The notes beneath the pieces are model-generated. The model searched no databases, was not told the origin of the DNA, and saw only the letters and a list, made by a program, of their open reading frames with translations. A stretch of DNA of 64,000 nt from Dyadobacter sp. CECT 9275 (GTDB lineage Bacteria; Bacteroidota; Bacteroidia; Cytophagales; Spirosomataceae), in the NCBI RefSeq assembly GCF_907164905.1, contig NZ_CAJRAF010000002.1, positions 2,666,001 to 2,730,000 of the forward strand. The letters are read 5' to 3'. The position numbers and the translations under genes are program-made. Numbering within the stretch: the stretch's first letter is position 1; each line of letters starts with the position of its first letter. Positions 1 through 9,459 of this stretch are shown here, piece after piece.

Positions 1-2
1 TA

Positions 3-1538
3 TCTCCGGTATTTGATAAAGCGGACAGCGCCTCTTTTTTCTCCTTTTTAAATAGGATGAAACGAGCCTTTTTCGGCCAGATACTAACCTTTAATCATCA
101 CCTTTCCCCAACGGATGTTCCGGACGTATCGCCTCTTACCTTACTTTTGGAACATCTGCCGGAGTTTATTTCTTCCCATGAGGCTTCCCGAACACTGCTG
201 ATTTTTGATTATAAAAAACTTGACATTAAACGCATCCCCATACACGAAAGTGTTTTCAGTTCTTACCCAACAGAACGATACGACCTTTTGGATGAGCACG
301 GAAAGCCCGCAGATGTCATTTCGGTTTTCAACAAGCTTTCATTCCATTGCGAGACTTTTACAGGATTAATTGATATACTGAAATCAGAGCAAACTCCGCT
401 GGGAGGATGGGTAAGCTCCGGGGGCTTTATTTACAGATCCAATAAAGTCAGCACTGAAACCTTTCTTTCCCGGACCAGAGCCAGCGGCAATGGACTAACC
501 AGAGAGGAGTCGGAAGCGAAGGCCTTCTGTGAAACATTGGAACGCTACTCCCAGGGATTCCGTGAATATGAAGACGGGTATATTATTGACACCTATAAAA
601 ATCTTGGGAATGAAGCCATTCATCCTAACGACATACTTCTTTTCAGCCCTGACCAGTATCGTCTGAAAATGGCACGTAACCAGATGAACGTGCCACTGCT
701 GCCTTTTGATGAAAATATGCCCATTTCCTGGAGTGATATTCATGACATTTCCGGTACTGTTTCACGAAAAATTCCCACTTTTCTTCTGTACCTGGGGATT
801 CCTCCGGAGGATACCTCCTCGGAGAGGTTCTTTAAATGGATAACAAACGGCACTGCTGCTGGCCCGACACCTGAAATGGCGCGACTGCATGCACTCTACG
901 AACTGATTGAAAGAGATGCCTACGCTATCTGGTGGTATAACCGATTATCTGCCCGGGGAATTGATTTGGGCTGTCTCTCCCATTTGAGCATTGTTGCCTC
1001 TGCCCTTGAAGCACATACCCGCCTGGGGAAAAATGTATACCTCTTTGATATTACGCAGGATATCTGCATCCCAACGGTCGCTGTAATTTCGGACTATATC
1101 CCGGGCACTTATTTCCTGTCGTGCGGTTCCAATATCAGCTTTGAGAAGGCATGCGAAAGTGCATTTTGTGAGCTGAATCAACTCTATCTTCATCATCTGA
1201 ACAAGAAAAGCCGCCTGAATACCGGTCAGATGGCGGATATTGCCGCTACGTTAGCCAGCCATCTCCCCCAAACGCCGGTATGGCCAATGGAGAAACCCGA
1301 CTTATCCGTCACCGCAGAACTACACCTTCTGGAAACAGAAATCAGAAAACGAGGGCTTGATATATACTATAAAGACCTCTCCCGTAATGATGTTTGGCTG
1401 CCCGTTGTGAAAGCCATTGTTCCAGGCATGAGAGATATGGATACCCGTTTTGCTGCGGGCAGATTATACACCACCGTCAGCGACCGGCATGGGTACCTGC
1501 CTTCCGAAAACTCCCTTAGAAACTTTACGATATTCTGA
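3..1538 (+). CDS. YcaO-family cyclodehydratase, 5' end outside window
   Basis: YcaO enzymes use ATP to activate peptide backbone amides, making azolines or thioamides in RiPP biosynthesis. Counting from the ATG at 57, the ATP-binding segment TREESEAKAFCETLERYS is near residues 148-165 and NGTAAGPTPEMARLHALYE near 264-282, followed by LIERDA; both are YcaO hallmarks. The frame is open from the ATG back to base 3, and the upstream codons read SPVFDKADSASFFSFLNRM. This resembles the segment before YcaO in fused TOMM cyclodehydratases (PVF...CxxC..R), so I think the true start lies outside the window. The zinc cysteines of that domain are missing: SFFSF and FSSYPTE stand where CxxC pairs are expected. 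The C-terminus ends LRNFTIF and lacks the usual PxPxP tail. The TGA abuts the ATG of the next gene, implying translational coupling. Confidence 0.8.
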   Translation, partial: SPVFDKADSASFFSFLNRMKRAFFGQILTFNHHLSPTDVPDVSPLTLLLEHLPEFISSHEASRTLLIFDYKKLDIKRIPIHESVFSSYPTERYDLLDEHGKPADVISVFNKLSFHCETFTGLIDILKSEQTPLGGWVSSGGFIYRSNKVSTETFLSRTRASGNGLTREESEAKAFCETLERYSQGFREYEDGYIIDTYKNLGNEAIHPNDILLFSPDQYRLKMARNQMNVPLLPFDENMPISWSDIHDISGTVSRKIPTFLLYLGIPPEDTSSERFFKWITNGTAAGPTPEMARLHALYELIERDAYAIWWYNRLSARGIDLGCLSHLSIVASALEAHTRLGKNVYLFDITQDICIPTVAVISDYIPGTYFLSCGSNISFEKACESAFCELNQLYLHHLNKKSRLNTGQMADIAATLASHLPQTPVWPMEKPDLSVTAELHLLETEIRKRGLDIYYKDLSRNDVWLPVVKAIVPGMRDMDTRFAAGRLYTTVSDRHGYLPSENSLRNFTIF

Positions 1539-3410
1539 ATGAAAGGCATAATTGGAATGGTGGGAAATCTAGTTGCCGGAGACCTCGGGCGAATGAGCCA
1601 ACGTCTGACACACCGGGGAAATGCGGCGCTAACAAGCGCAGATACATTTGGTTTCGGTCAGCTGAGTACTTCGGAGAACCCCGTCCCTTTTAGCCTTAAC
1701 GGGATCACGATCATCTCTGATGCCCGGATTGATAACCAGCCGGAAATGCTGGACAAAATCGCTGCGCAAAGGCATTTGGAAATAAGTACCAACGAATTTA
1801 TCCACATGGCCTATTCCAAACTCGGCATCAGTTTTGTTGAGCATTTGTCAGGAGATTTTACAATAGCGATTGCGGATGAAAATTGCAGGAAATTGTTCCT
1901 GATACGTGATCACATGGGTGTACGCCCGTTATATTACTGTTTTAAACAGAGTACCTGCCTGGCCTTTGCTTCTGAGCCGAAAGCCCTTCTTTCGCTTGAT
2001 TTCGTATCCTCCGAGCTCAATGACGCAAAACTAAGGGAATATCTCCAATGGCCAGTTGATCACAGGCCTTATGGAAAGGCAACGTTTTATAAGGACATAT
2101 TTTCTGTTATGCCAGCGAGCGTTCTGACAGCCGGAATGGATCTGAACACAATCCAGGAAACGTTTTATTGGAAAATTGATCCGGAACGTTTTCGGATTCT
2201 GACTACGGAATCGTTACTTATTGCAGAATACCGGAAGAGATTTGAAACCGCTGTTTGCAGAAGATTACAGCCGATGACAGGCGCCCATGTGAGTGGCGGC
2301 CTTGATTCCAGCTCCATCTATAAGGTCGCCGAAAAATACCTCCGTAAAGATCAGTTGCACTCGGTACATTTTTATCCTGGCACTCCCGATACAGACGAAA
2401 GAAGTTACGCCAACGAAGTAGTTCGAAACAACCTGGAAAATCACTTTCAGATTGAACCAGCGGCGGATCCGCTTGCAGGTATCCGGCATTCGCATGTATA
2501 TACGGACAGACCGGACTTAAGCACGATCCCAACCGGCACCAAAATACTCCGGGAATTAGCTCTTTTAAAAAATAAGAATGTCACTGTGATCCTGACCGGT
2601 CACGAAGGCGACACCGTTGTCGATTCGGGCAGACATTACCTTTCCGGCTTGCTCCTCAACTCAAAATTTGGAGAATTTGGGAAATACGTGGAAGGAGACG
2701 ACAAGTCATCAAGGTTCAAAAGACTCTATTTCGTTAAACGAGCGCTTTCAGCCAGATATTCAGCCGATGGATCCGTGTCAGCCATGAAATTCGCTGCAGC
2801 CCTTCTCAGGCATAAACAAATTTCGTTGTTGGAGTTGGCTAGAATAATATACTCCGTTGCATTAGGACTGCTATCGCGCCGGAGCAGGAGATCTGCAAAC
2901 CTATCTGCGGATGTGCGGTATACCCCCTCCACGCTTACAGGTGTCAGAAGTGAGCATTTTAACCGTATTTTTTCGGCAGGCATCATCGATATGAATGAAA
3001 TACTTAACCTTGCCGGAGCAGCTTATGGCATCGAATATGCTCATCCTTTTCTTGACAGGGATTTTATTGAATTAAGTTTATTCATTCCTGAAAAATTGAG
3101 AATAGGCTCGAACGGGCTGACCAGGAATCATTTCCGGGAGGCCATGACCGGGATTTTGCCAGAGTACGTAAGGCTTAGAAGGTCGAAAGTTCAATTTGAC
3201 AAAGCCATTTGGCACAACCTCGTTGACGCAGTCAATTCATTCCTCCGGGAAAATGATCTTAACAATGAAAAGAGAAAAGAATTAATCCGGATAAAAAGGA
3301 AGCTGCAAGCCATAGATGCTGACCATCCCGCCTTTAGTAAAACGAAAAGAATCCAGAGACAACTTTTACTTACCATCTGGAAAAGCCAGTTAGAAAGGTC
3401 CGATACATAA
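1539..3410 (+). CDS. Asparagine-synthetase-like / lasso-cyclase-like enzyme without Ntn cysteine
   Basis: A 623-residue protein with the asparagine synthetase B fold: an N-terminal glutaminase-like half and a C-terminal ATP-pyrophosphatase half. The PP-loop SGGLDSSS starts at residue 252. Later motifs are GHEGDTVVDSG and HPFLDRDFIELSLFIPE, then REAMTGILPEYVRLRRSK. True glutamine-dependent enzymes begin M-C-G-I; this one begins M-K-G-I-I-G, so the nucleophilic Cys is gone and ammonia release from glutamine is not expected. Loss of that Cys together with an intact synthetase half is typical of macrolactam synthetases such as McjC and of beta-lactam synthetases. It starts directly after the YcaO stop codon, so the two were probably made together. 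The substrate is unknown because the upstream part of the locus is not visible. Confidence 0.8.
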   Translation: MKGIIGMVGNLVAGDLGRMSQRLTHRGNAALTSADTFGFGQLSTSENPVPFSLNGITIISDARIDNQPEMLDKIAAQRHLEISTNEFIHMAYSKLGISFVEHLSGDFTIAIADENCRKLFLIRDHMGVRPLYYCFKQSTCLAFASEPKALLSLDFVSSELNDAKLREYLQWPVDHRPYGKATFYKDIFSVMPASVLTAGMDLNTIQETFYWKIDPERFRILTTESLLIAEYRKRFETAVCRRLQPMTGAHVSGGLDSSSIYKVAEKYLRKDQLHSVHFYPGTPDTDERSYANEVVRNNLENHFQIEPAADPLAGIRHSHVYTDRPDLSTIPTGTKILRELALLKNKNVTVILTGHEGDTVVDSGRHYLSGLLLNSKFGEFGKYVEGDDKSSRFKRLYFVKRALSARYSADGSVSAMKFAAALLRHKQISLLELARIIYSVALGLLSRRSRRSANLSADVRYTPSTLTGVRSEHFNRIFSAGIIDMNEILNLAGAAYGIEYAHPFLDRDFIELSLFIPEKLRIGSNGLTRNHFREAMTGILPEYVRLRRSKVQFDKAIWHNLVDAVNSFLRENDLNNEKRKELIRIKRKLQAIDADHPAFSKTKRIQRQLLLTIWKSQLERSDT

Positions 3411-3538
3411 TTTACCCAAAGTTTTCAGCCACTCATACCTCAAAATCGTTTGAAAGTGACCTCTGAATTTTCCCGGATCAGATACTTAATGATGCAGAGG
3501 CGTCGGACTTCCGGAGTACCTGCCAGCACATTGACGAC

Positions 3539-4291
3539 TTAATTTAAGTTGCCTGGATCATCTGTCTCCATCGACCTCCACCTGCGTTTCAACTGTATGA
3601 TCCTGAATTTAATGTTATCGTAAATCAATCCTCCAATCAAAAGAGCACTTGCGATGACCAATACATAAAGCCCGATATAGGAATAAACAATACCCGTTAT
3701 CACACCGCCGAAGAAGAAAAAACTGATAATGGTGAGGCGCAGCCTGATTGAAGCAAATAGCTTTTGTTTATGCTGCCTGGATTTATAGAAAAGAAGCTGG
3801 GATAATTCAATCCCCAGGTCAGTGAACAATCCCGTTAAATGTGTGGTTCTCACAACCGAATTGGATATTGTTGTTACAAGGGAGTTCTGCATACCCATTG
3901 CAAACAATAAACAACAGGCGATAACATCAGGACTGTCCCTTGCAAGATGTGAAAATAAAATCCCGACCATCAGCAGGATAGCACTCTCGATAACAACCGG
4001 GGCTACATAAATAAGCCGCTCATTTTCCTTTGCCACAAGTTCCACCAGCAGCCCCGCCACAAAAGATCCCAGGAAGAAGAAAAAAATATACAAGAAGTAT
4101 ATCAGACCCTGCCAGAGGTTCATTTTATAGACCTCATCAACAAAAAAGGCAAAATGCCCGGTTACATTGGTAGTTAGCCTTTGCACCGCTAGAAACCCGC
4201 CGACATTCACCATGCCAGCCACAAATGATAACAGAGACGCAATCCGCAGATTGTGGCTTAACGTACGTGTTTTACCGTGATGTCTGAACAA
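3539..4291 (-). CDS. DUF1275 (YoaK-family) membrane protein
   Basis: A 250-residue, mostly hydrophobic protein with about six membrane segments. The N-terminal stretch SLLSFVAGMVNVGGF followed by TTNVTGH is the recognisable signature of the DUF1275/YoaK family, whose function is not established. The only start codon between the upstream in-frame stop and the first membrane segment is TTG at 4291; the next Met (residue 27) would cut into the first helix, so I keep TTG. A short basic C-terminal tail follows the last helix. It converges with the cyclase gene upstream; the 128 nt between them hold only a 32-codon unrecognised minus-strand reading frame and no clear terminator. Confidence 0.8.
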   Translation of the reverse strand: MFRHHGKTRTLSHNLRIASLLSFVAGMVNVGGFLAVQRLTTNVTGHFAFFVDEVYKMNLWQGLIYFLYIFFFFLGSFVAGLLVELVAKENERLIYVAPVVIESAILLMVGILFSHLARDSPDVIACCLLFAMGMQNSLVTTISNSVVRTTHLTGLFTDLGIELSQLLFYKSRQHKQKLFASIRLRLTIISFFFFGGVITGIVYSYIGLYVLVIASALLIGGLIYDNIKFRIIQLKRRWRSMETDDPGNLN

Positions 4292-4454
4292 TGTACTCTC
4301 TTTTTAAACTCAAAACATTTCAATGATCTGTGAAATGCCTTTCAGGATCAATTTTAAGGCAAGTTACAAAAGCACCGGTTTTGATAACAAAAATAGATAA
4401 AATGAGGCGCGAAAGTTAGTATATAGCTGTTCGTAAAGGAGATGGCTTATGACC

Positions 4455-4640
4455 TCAACGGGTATTATTAAGCAAGACATCTATTTTCCCAAATTTCTGA
4501 ATACCCTCGGTTACCGCATTTTGGATGGACGGTACATCCAATACATCAAGCCTGGTAACATACACGTCCGGTAACTTTGTTAGCTGAGTCTCGTCAGGGT
4601 GTTTATCGGGGTGGATTACCAGCCAAATCAATAAGTAACA
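4455..4640 (-). pseudogene. Fragment of a classical short-chain dehydrogenase (SDR)
   Basis: Reading the minus strand gives an uninterrupted piece with LPDVYVTRLDVLDVPSIQ and, further on, FGKIDVLLNN, ending T-R-stop at 4455. These are the LDV..d..si and GkiDvLvNNAG segments of classical SDRs (end of beta-3, alpha-4, beta-4). The glycine-rich TGxxxGxG motif is missing upstream, where the frame soon meets a stop, and the YxxxK catalytic half is missing downstream. This is an internal remnant of about 60 codons of a decayed gene. It lies between the DUF1275 gene and susD. Confidence 0.75.
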
Positions 4641-4659
4641 CCACTACCTTCATAGCATA

Positions 4660-4694
4660 TAAAAAAATCGGGATGGTTAAACACCATCCCGATT
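4660..4694 (-). terminator. Hairpin terminator of susC-susD
   Basis: Stem AATCGGGATGG (4666-4676) pairs perfectly with CCATCCCGATT (4684-4694). On the minus strand the stem is followed by a run of T (A-run at 4661-4667 on the plus strand). It lies just after the susD stop at 4723. Confidence 0.85.
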
Positions 4695-4722
4695 CAAAAA
4701 AAGGATCGTAAGTTTTTAACTA

Positions 4723-6306
4723 TTAAAAGTTAGCAGCCTTACCTGTATCCCACCATAGGCGAGTTGCAATGTCATCCTTCGCACCAGTACCCATTTTAGA
4801 TACTGCATCGGTCACGGCCGCTGTATTGCCCGTTCTTTCAGCATTTACAAACGGCATCCTTTTGATGGATTCTCCCGCCGGGATAATGCCCCAGTCACCG
4901 TTACTGTCATTTTTAGCAGCAGCTGGTATTTTAGGATAACCGGTACGTCTGAAATCCACCCAAGCTTCGACTGTATTGGTGAAGGTATTGAGGTACTTCT
5001 GTGTAATAATCTTTTCCAGTTTCAGTTCATCTGAATCTGCATCATTCCATGCGATGGTAACAGTTGAAAGTGCTGTGAAATTATTACGCGCGTCAATAGG
5101 ATCTACATAATTGATTGGCTTGCTGGTTTTATCAGCAAGATAGGCGTCTGCGCTACCTGCACCCCAATCTTCAAAAGATAATTTAATACCATTTTCATAA
5201 TTGGTTTTTGGGTCTCCTGCTCCAGCCCAGCCTCTCAGCCCAGCTTCAGCTTTCAGAAACGCCACTTCCGCAGCGGTAAAATTCCTTCTCGTCTGAACCG
5301 TCTGGAAACTTTCATTCACCTTAGAGAAAGGTACGTGATCAGCCTTTGCCTTGATATAAGCACCATTCCGCACACCTTTGTACGGCATAGTTGGGTGATC
5401 TGCATACAACGATGCGCTGGATGATGGCATAGGGGCAAAATATTTGGAAAGGCGACCGTCATTATAACCAATCAGGAATGACTCCATGAGAGCACCCATC
5501 CGGGTATCATCCCATTCATAACAGATCTGCGCTACAGGTATCTTATTACCATTCAATGAATTGACAAAATTGTCAGCATTGGTGGTGATTAAGCCTGCAG
5601 GATCAGCCAGTGCTTTCTCGCCTTGTGTTTTTGCCTGAGCCGGATCAACTTTTGAAAGGCGCATTGCCAGTCTCAGTCTCAAAGAATTGACAACCTTCTG
5701 CCATTGCGTAATACTGCCCTTATAGTTGGTTGGGTCAAACTTAGCGAAACCGGTATAGGTCTTATTAGCGTTAAAATCGGTCTGGATAGAGTCCAGCTGC
5801 TTAAAGAAAAGCGGATACAGATCCGACTCCTTGTCGTACAAAATAGAATTCGCCGTAGTACCATACTGAGAATAAATGATGGGTCCGTGTACAGCTGTTA
5901 ATTTAGACATACCATAAATACGAACCAGCTTGGCCCAGGTAGCAAACAAAGGCAGGTTATTTTCTCCTGCAAGCCTGATCACTTGTCTGGCGGGCGACAT
6001 CACGCTACCATACTCCCGGCCCCAAAAAGAGTTCCAGCGAATGTAGTAGGTTGTGTTATTCACGTTACCAACAAAATCTGTGGGTGTACCCATGTAACCC
6101 ATCCAGTTGTCTGCACACAAATCTTCTTCAACCTGGTGACCGTTAAGGTTGAAGATCATATTGGAAAAAGGAGAACCTACGAGGTTAAAATCCTGCTTAA
6201 GGGTCTCATCGGAAATTTGATAAGGGTTCAGGTTTGTCTCTGTAAAATTGTCAGTACAAGCCGCAAACACAATCAAGGATACCAGTATAAAAAATATCTG
6301 TTTCAT
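4723..6306 (-). CDS. SusD/RagB-family outer-membrane lipoprotein
   Basis: A 527-residue surface lipoprotein that would cap the SusC channel next to it and bind the imported nutrient. The N-terminus MKQIFFILVSLIVFAAC is a lipoprotein signal with the lipobox Cys at residue 17. The body is helical with the SusD-like_2 character (early DNWMGYMGTP, later FLKAEAGLRGW, C-terminal NTVEAWVDFRRTGYPKIP). It is the second gene of a pair with susC, 18 nt downstream. No glycoside hydrolase, sulfatase or anti-sigma gene is nearby, so the substrate cannot be read from context. Members of this SusD subtype are not limited to glycans; peptides or other oligomers are possible. Confidence 0.9.
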   Translation of the reverse strand: MKQIFFILVSLIVFAACTDNFTETNLNPYQISDETLKQDFNLVGSPFSNMIFNLNGHQVEEDLCADNWMGYMGTPTDFVGNVNNTTYYIRWNSFWGREYGSVMSPARQVIRLAGENNLPLFATWAKLVRIYGMSKLTAVHGPIIYSQYGTTANSILYDKESDLYPLFFKQLDSIQTDFNANKTYTGFAKFDPTNYKGSITQWQKVVNSLRLRLAMRLSKVDPAQAKTQGEKALADPAGLITTNADNFVNSLNGNKIPVAQICYEWDDTRMGALMESFLIGYNDGRLSKYFAPMPSSSASLYADHPTMPYKGVRNGAYIKAKADHVPFSKVNESFQTVQTRRNFTAAEVAFLKAEAGLRGWAGAGDPKTNYENGIKLSFEDWGAGSADAYLADKTSKPINYVDPIDARNNFTALSTVTIAWNDADSDELKLEKIITQKYLNTFTNTVEAWVDFRRTGYPKIPAAAKNDSNGDWGIIPAGESIKRMPFVNAERTGNTAAVTDAVSKMGTGAKDDIATRLWWDTGKAANF

Positions 6307-6324
6307 TTTAATGATTTTAAAGTT

Positions 6325-9300
6325 TTAGAATGACAACTTCAGGTTTAACCCATAAGATCTTGTAGATGGCAAACCAAACACATCGGCAGATTGCAGCGAG
6401 TTACCGGTAGTCATAGACTGTTCCGGATCAAACGGTGCTTTTTTGTATAAGAAGAACAAGTTTCTACCTACGAATGACACCGAAGCATCCTTAAATACTG
6501 GATTTGCCCCTTTGCTTTTAATGGTATAACCTAATACAAACTGTCCTAATCTAACGTTAGTTCTGGAAAACAGGTATGGCTCCATGATCTTATTTCTGTC
6601 ACCAATAGCAGAATAATAAGTGTAAGGATCAATGGTAGTAACAGCCGTACCTTCAGGAGTCACTGCGTTGATGGCTATGCTTCCTGCATCTCTCGCTTCT
6701 GCTGTTCTTTCACTCACACCATAAGAATCCAGGAAGGCCTCTGTTTTGGAGAAGGCAACACCTCCGAATTTACCGTTAATCATTGCGCTGGCAAAAAAGT
6801 TACGATAGGTAAAGTTGTTGTTCCATGACAACAGCAGTTTCGGGTTAACATTACCCACCTTTGTCTGTGTAGCAGCCTTTCTTGTTACGCCATTGGCATC
6901 CAGAAGAATCTGTCCTGCCTCGTTCCGGGCAAATTTGTAAATATACACGTCATTGAAAGAGCCACCTGCTTTGATGATCGAAGCAAAACCTTCGTCATCT
7001 CCACCTACCTGATAGCCCGGATTGGAAGCGATCAGCTCAACAATTTTGTTTTTATTCTGTGAGGCGTTCAAAATGGTATTCCAGCTGAAATGATCAGTAC
7101 GTATCGGTTCTGCATTAAGTGTCAGCTCAAATCCGCTGTTTTCGATCTTTCCTGCATTAACATAATAAGTAGTATATCCCGAACCTGAAGGCGCAGCCAG
7201 TGAAAGAAACTGATTGGTGCTCACACCGTTGTAATATGTAAAGTCTAATCCTAACCTGTTCTTAAAGAACTTGGCTTCAAGACCGTACTCGTTTGCGACG
7301 ATTTTCTCAGGTTTCAGGTTGGTAAACGGTACCTGTGTTGGCCTGTTGATACCGCCGATACCTGTTGGTCCACCAGCACCACCTATCGTAGACAAAGGCT
7401 GTACTACGTTATAAGGTACTTCGTTGGCTGTTTGTGAGAACGATGCCCGTACCTTAAGGAATGAAATAACCTGGGGTAAATCAACGATCTGGCTGATGAC
7501 CGCGGATCCTCCCACAGATGGGTAGAAGTATGACTGGTTACCGGTAAGCGCCAGCGTAGAAGCCCAGTCATTACGTCCTGCCAGATCCAGGTAGAGGAAG
7601 TCTTTATAACCAAGTGACAAGTTGGCAAATGCTCCCTGCTTGATGGTTTTGGCGTAATCCAGAACCCCACCAACCTGCTGATTGAACATGACGTTGTAAG
7701 GCATGTTTGAGAACGTAAACACGTTTGGATACTGTAGGGAAACAGTACCATTGTTCACGGTCATACCGTCGCCGTATATATTCTTCTGGTAACTAAGACC
7801 TGCCAATGCGTTCACACTGAAATCTCCTACGGTCTTGTTATATGTCAGGATACCGTCCGTATAAATGGCCTGGTCTGTGTATCTTGTATAGTCCCATTTC
7901 CCGTTGGGGCTCACACTCACCGAGTTTCCTGCTGCAGCATAACGGTAATCTCTCAGCGCATTGTTGTAATCTATGTTACCCCTTATCTCAAACTTCAGAT
8001 TCTCAAGGATGTCATAGGAAAGTTTCACATTGGCAATGATTCTTTTGAACGACTGCAATTTTGAATTCCTGTTAATCTCCCAGTACGGATTGTTTTGTTT
8101 TTCCTCCGTTGAATACCAGTTCATTTTGTCCATATTCCTTTCAGGATTGAACACAGCGTAATTTTCCTTGTAATTATTGAAATCACGGTCTCTGCCAAAT
8201 AAGTACAGACCGGTCAGCGGGTTGTTGTAATAACCTGCACCTGGACGATTTTTAGATTTTTCTGCAGACAGAATAATACCCGAGCTAAGCGTAATCTTAT
8301 CCCTTAGCATTTTGGTGCTTTGTCTGAACGAGAAGTTATTTTTATGATAGGTATTTGTAGGCATTATACCTTTCGAGGAAACATTGGCGTAAGAGAAATA
8401 AACGCTCGTTTTGTTATTCCCGCCCGTGATAGCCACCGAGTTATTCGCCGTTATACCCGTCTGGAAGAAATCCTTAATGTAGTCTTTTTGATAGCTGTCA
8501 GATTTAACTACCGCCGTTCCCTTCGGAGTCCAGCTATAGTCACCCCCTACGGTTCCGTAACGGAACTGAAAATCAGGAAGACCGGATACCTGCTCGAATA
8601 CTGTACTGGACTGGAGATCCACCGCTAGTTTACCTTCTTTACCTTTTTTGGTAGTTACCAATATAACACCATTTGCACCCTGGCTACCATAAAGGATAGA
8701 AGCGTTCGCTCCTCTCAATACGCTGATGCTTTCGATATCCGATGGGTTAATGGAAGAAAGACCATCACCACCGTCAGTTCCACCGTAAGAGCCTGGCTGA
8801 CCTCCTTTGTTATTCACCATTGGAATACCGTCGATCACATAAAGTGCTTCGCTGGATCCCTGAAGTGACTTGTTACCACGAAGAACCGCCCTGGTAGAAC
8901 CGCCCGCTCCCGAGCTGCTTACTTTGATGTCAATACCTGCGGCTTTACCGTTAAGCGCGTCCACAAAGTTGGTGTTGGCTGCTCTTCTTAATTCTTCACC
9001 ACCAATTTGCTGCGTTGCATAGGTCAGGGCCTTTTTGTCTCTCTGAACACCAAGTGCTGTTACCACTACTTCGTTAAGAACGGCAGCGGATGTTTCCAGT
9101 ACCACGTTTAATACACTCTGTACACCAACCGTAACTTCTTTTGTGTTGAAACCAATAGATGAAAAGATCAAAACTGTGCCCTCATTAGGAACCTCGATCG
9201 AAAACTTGCCATCTGCGTCTGTGATTGTTCCTCCTGCGCTTCCCTTGATCATGACGGTAGACCCTGGTATCGCTTCCCCTTTGCTGTCTGTTACCGTACC

Positions 9301-9459
9301 GGTTATCGCCTTTGCGATGCTAATAGTGGCTGTCTTGCTTAACATGTTTCCCGACTTCGGTGCGGCGAGGGATGCCCCAACGGAAGCCGTGAAAACGACA
9401 ATTTGATAAAAAGTAAGTTTCATCCACTGCGGACATTTTACTTCTTGCTTTCTTTTCAT
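6325..9459 (-). CDS. SusC/RagA-family TonB-linked outer-membrane transporter
   Basis: A 1044-residue TonB-dependent channel. After a long signal region (about residues 1-33) comes a carboxypeptidase-regulatory-like domain (ITGTVTDSKGEAIPGSTVMI ... TDADGKFSIEVP, about 53-120). A plug follows with LNGKAAGIDI, RAVLRGNKSL, ALYVIDGIPM and GANASILYGSQGANGVILVTT, the SusC-specific plug signature. The remainder is the beta-barrel, ending SYGLNLKLSF with the terminal Phe typical of barrel proteins. It forms an operon with susD. The region upstream carries two near-identical 20-bp direct repeats (9658 and 9721) that could bind a regulator. No FecR/sigma pair is adjacent. Confidence 0.93.
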   Translation of the reverse strand: MKRKQEVKCPQWMKLTFYQIVVFTASVGASLAAPKSGNMLSKTATISIAKAITGTVTDSKGEAIPGSTVMIKGSAGGTITDADGKFSIEVPNEGTVLIFSSIGFNTKEVTVGVQSVLNVVLETSAAVLNEVVVTALGVQRDKKALTYATQQIGGEELRRAANTNFVDALNGKAAGIDIKVSSSGAGGSTRAVLRGNKSLQGSSEALYVIDGIPMVNNKGGQPGSYGGTDGGDGLSSINPSDIESISVLRGANASILYGSQGANGVILVTTKKGKEGKLAVDLQSSTVFEQVSGLPDFQFRYGTVGGDYSWTPKGTAVVKSDSYQKDYIKDFFQTGITANNSVAITGGNNKTSVYFSYANVSSKGIMPTNTYHKNNFSFRQSTKMLRDKITLSSGIILSAEKSKNRPGAGYYNNPLTGLYLFGRDRDFNNYKENYAVFNPERNMDKMNWYSTEEKQNNPYWEINRNSKLQSFKRIIANVKLSYDILENLKFEIRGNIDYNNALRDYRYAAAGNSVSVSPNGKWDYTRYTDQAIYTDGILTYNKTVGDFSVNALAGLSYQKNIYGDGMTVNNGTVSLQYPNVFTFSNMPYNVMFNQQVGGVLDYAKTIKQGAFANLSLGYKDFLYLDLAGRNDWASTLALTGNQSYFYPSVGGSAVISQIVDLPQVISFLKVRASFSQTANEVPYNVVQPLSTIGGAGGPTGIGGINRPTQVPFTNLKPEKIVANEYGLEAKFFKNRLGLDFTYYNGVSTNQFLSLAAPSGSGYTTYYVNAGKIENSGFELTLNAEPIRTDHFSWNTILNASQNKNKIVELIASNPGYQVGGDDEGFASIIKAGGSFNDVYIYKFARNEAGQILLDANGVTRKAATQTKVGNVNPKLLLSWNNNFTYRNFFASAMINGKFGGVAFSKTEAFLDSYGVSERTAEARDAGSIAINAVTPEGTAVTTIDPYTYYSAIGDRNKIMEPYLFSRTNVRLGQFVLGYTIKSKGANPVFKDASVSFVGRNLFFLYKKAPFDPEQSMTTGNSLQSADVFGLPSTRSYGLNLKLSF

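Larger units (their letters stand above)
4292..4722. other. Intergenic stretch with gene remnant and terminator
   Basis: This 431-nt gap holds the SDR remnant (4455-4640) and the susCD terminator hairpin (4660-4694). The remaining 4292-4454 is AT-rich; I see no reading frame or obvious operator in it. Confidence 0.5.

Noticed and set aside
1..51. Frame-1 tail ending in TAA at 49-51 as a separate upstream gene
   Set aside because: The YcaO frame is open to the edge and reads like the domain normally fused before YcaO, so the other frame is probably a shadow.
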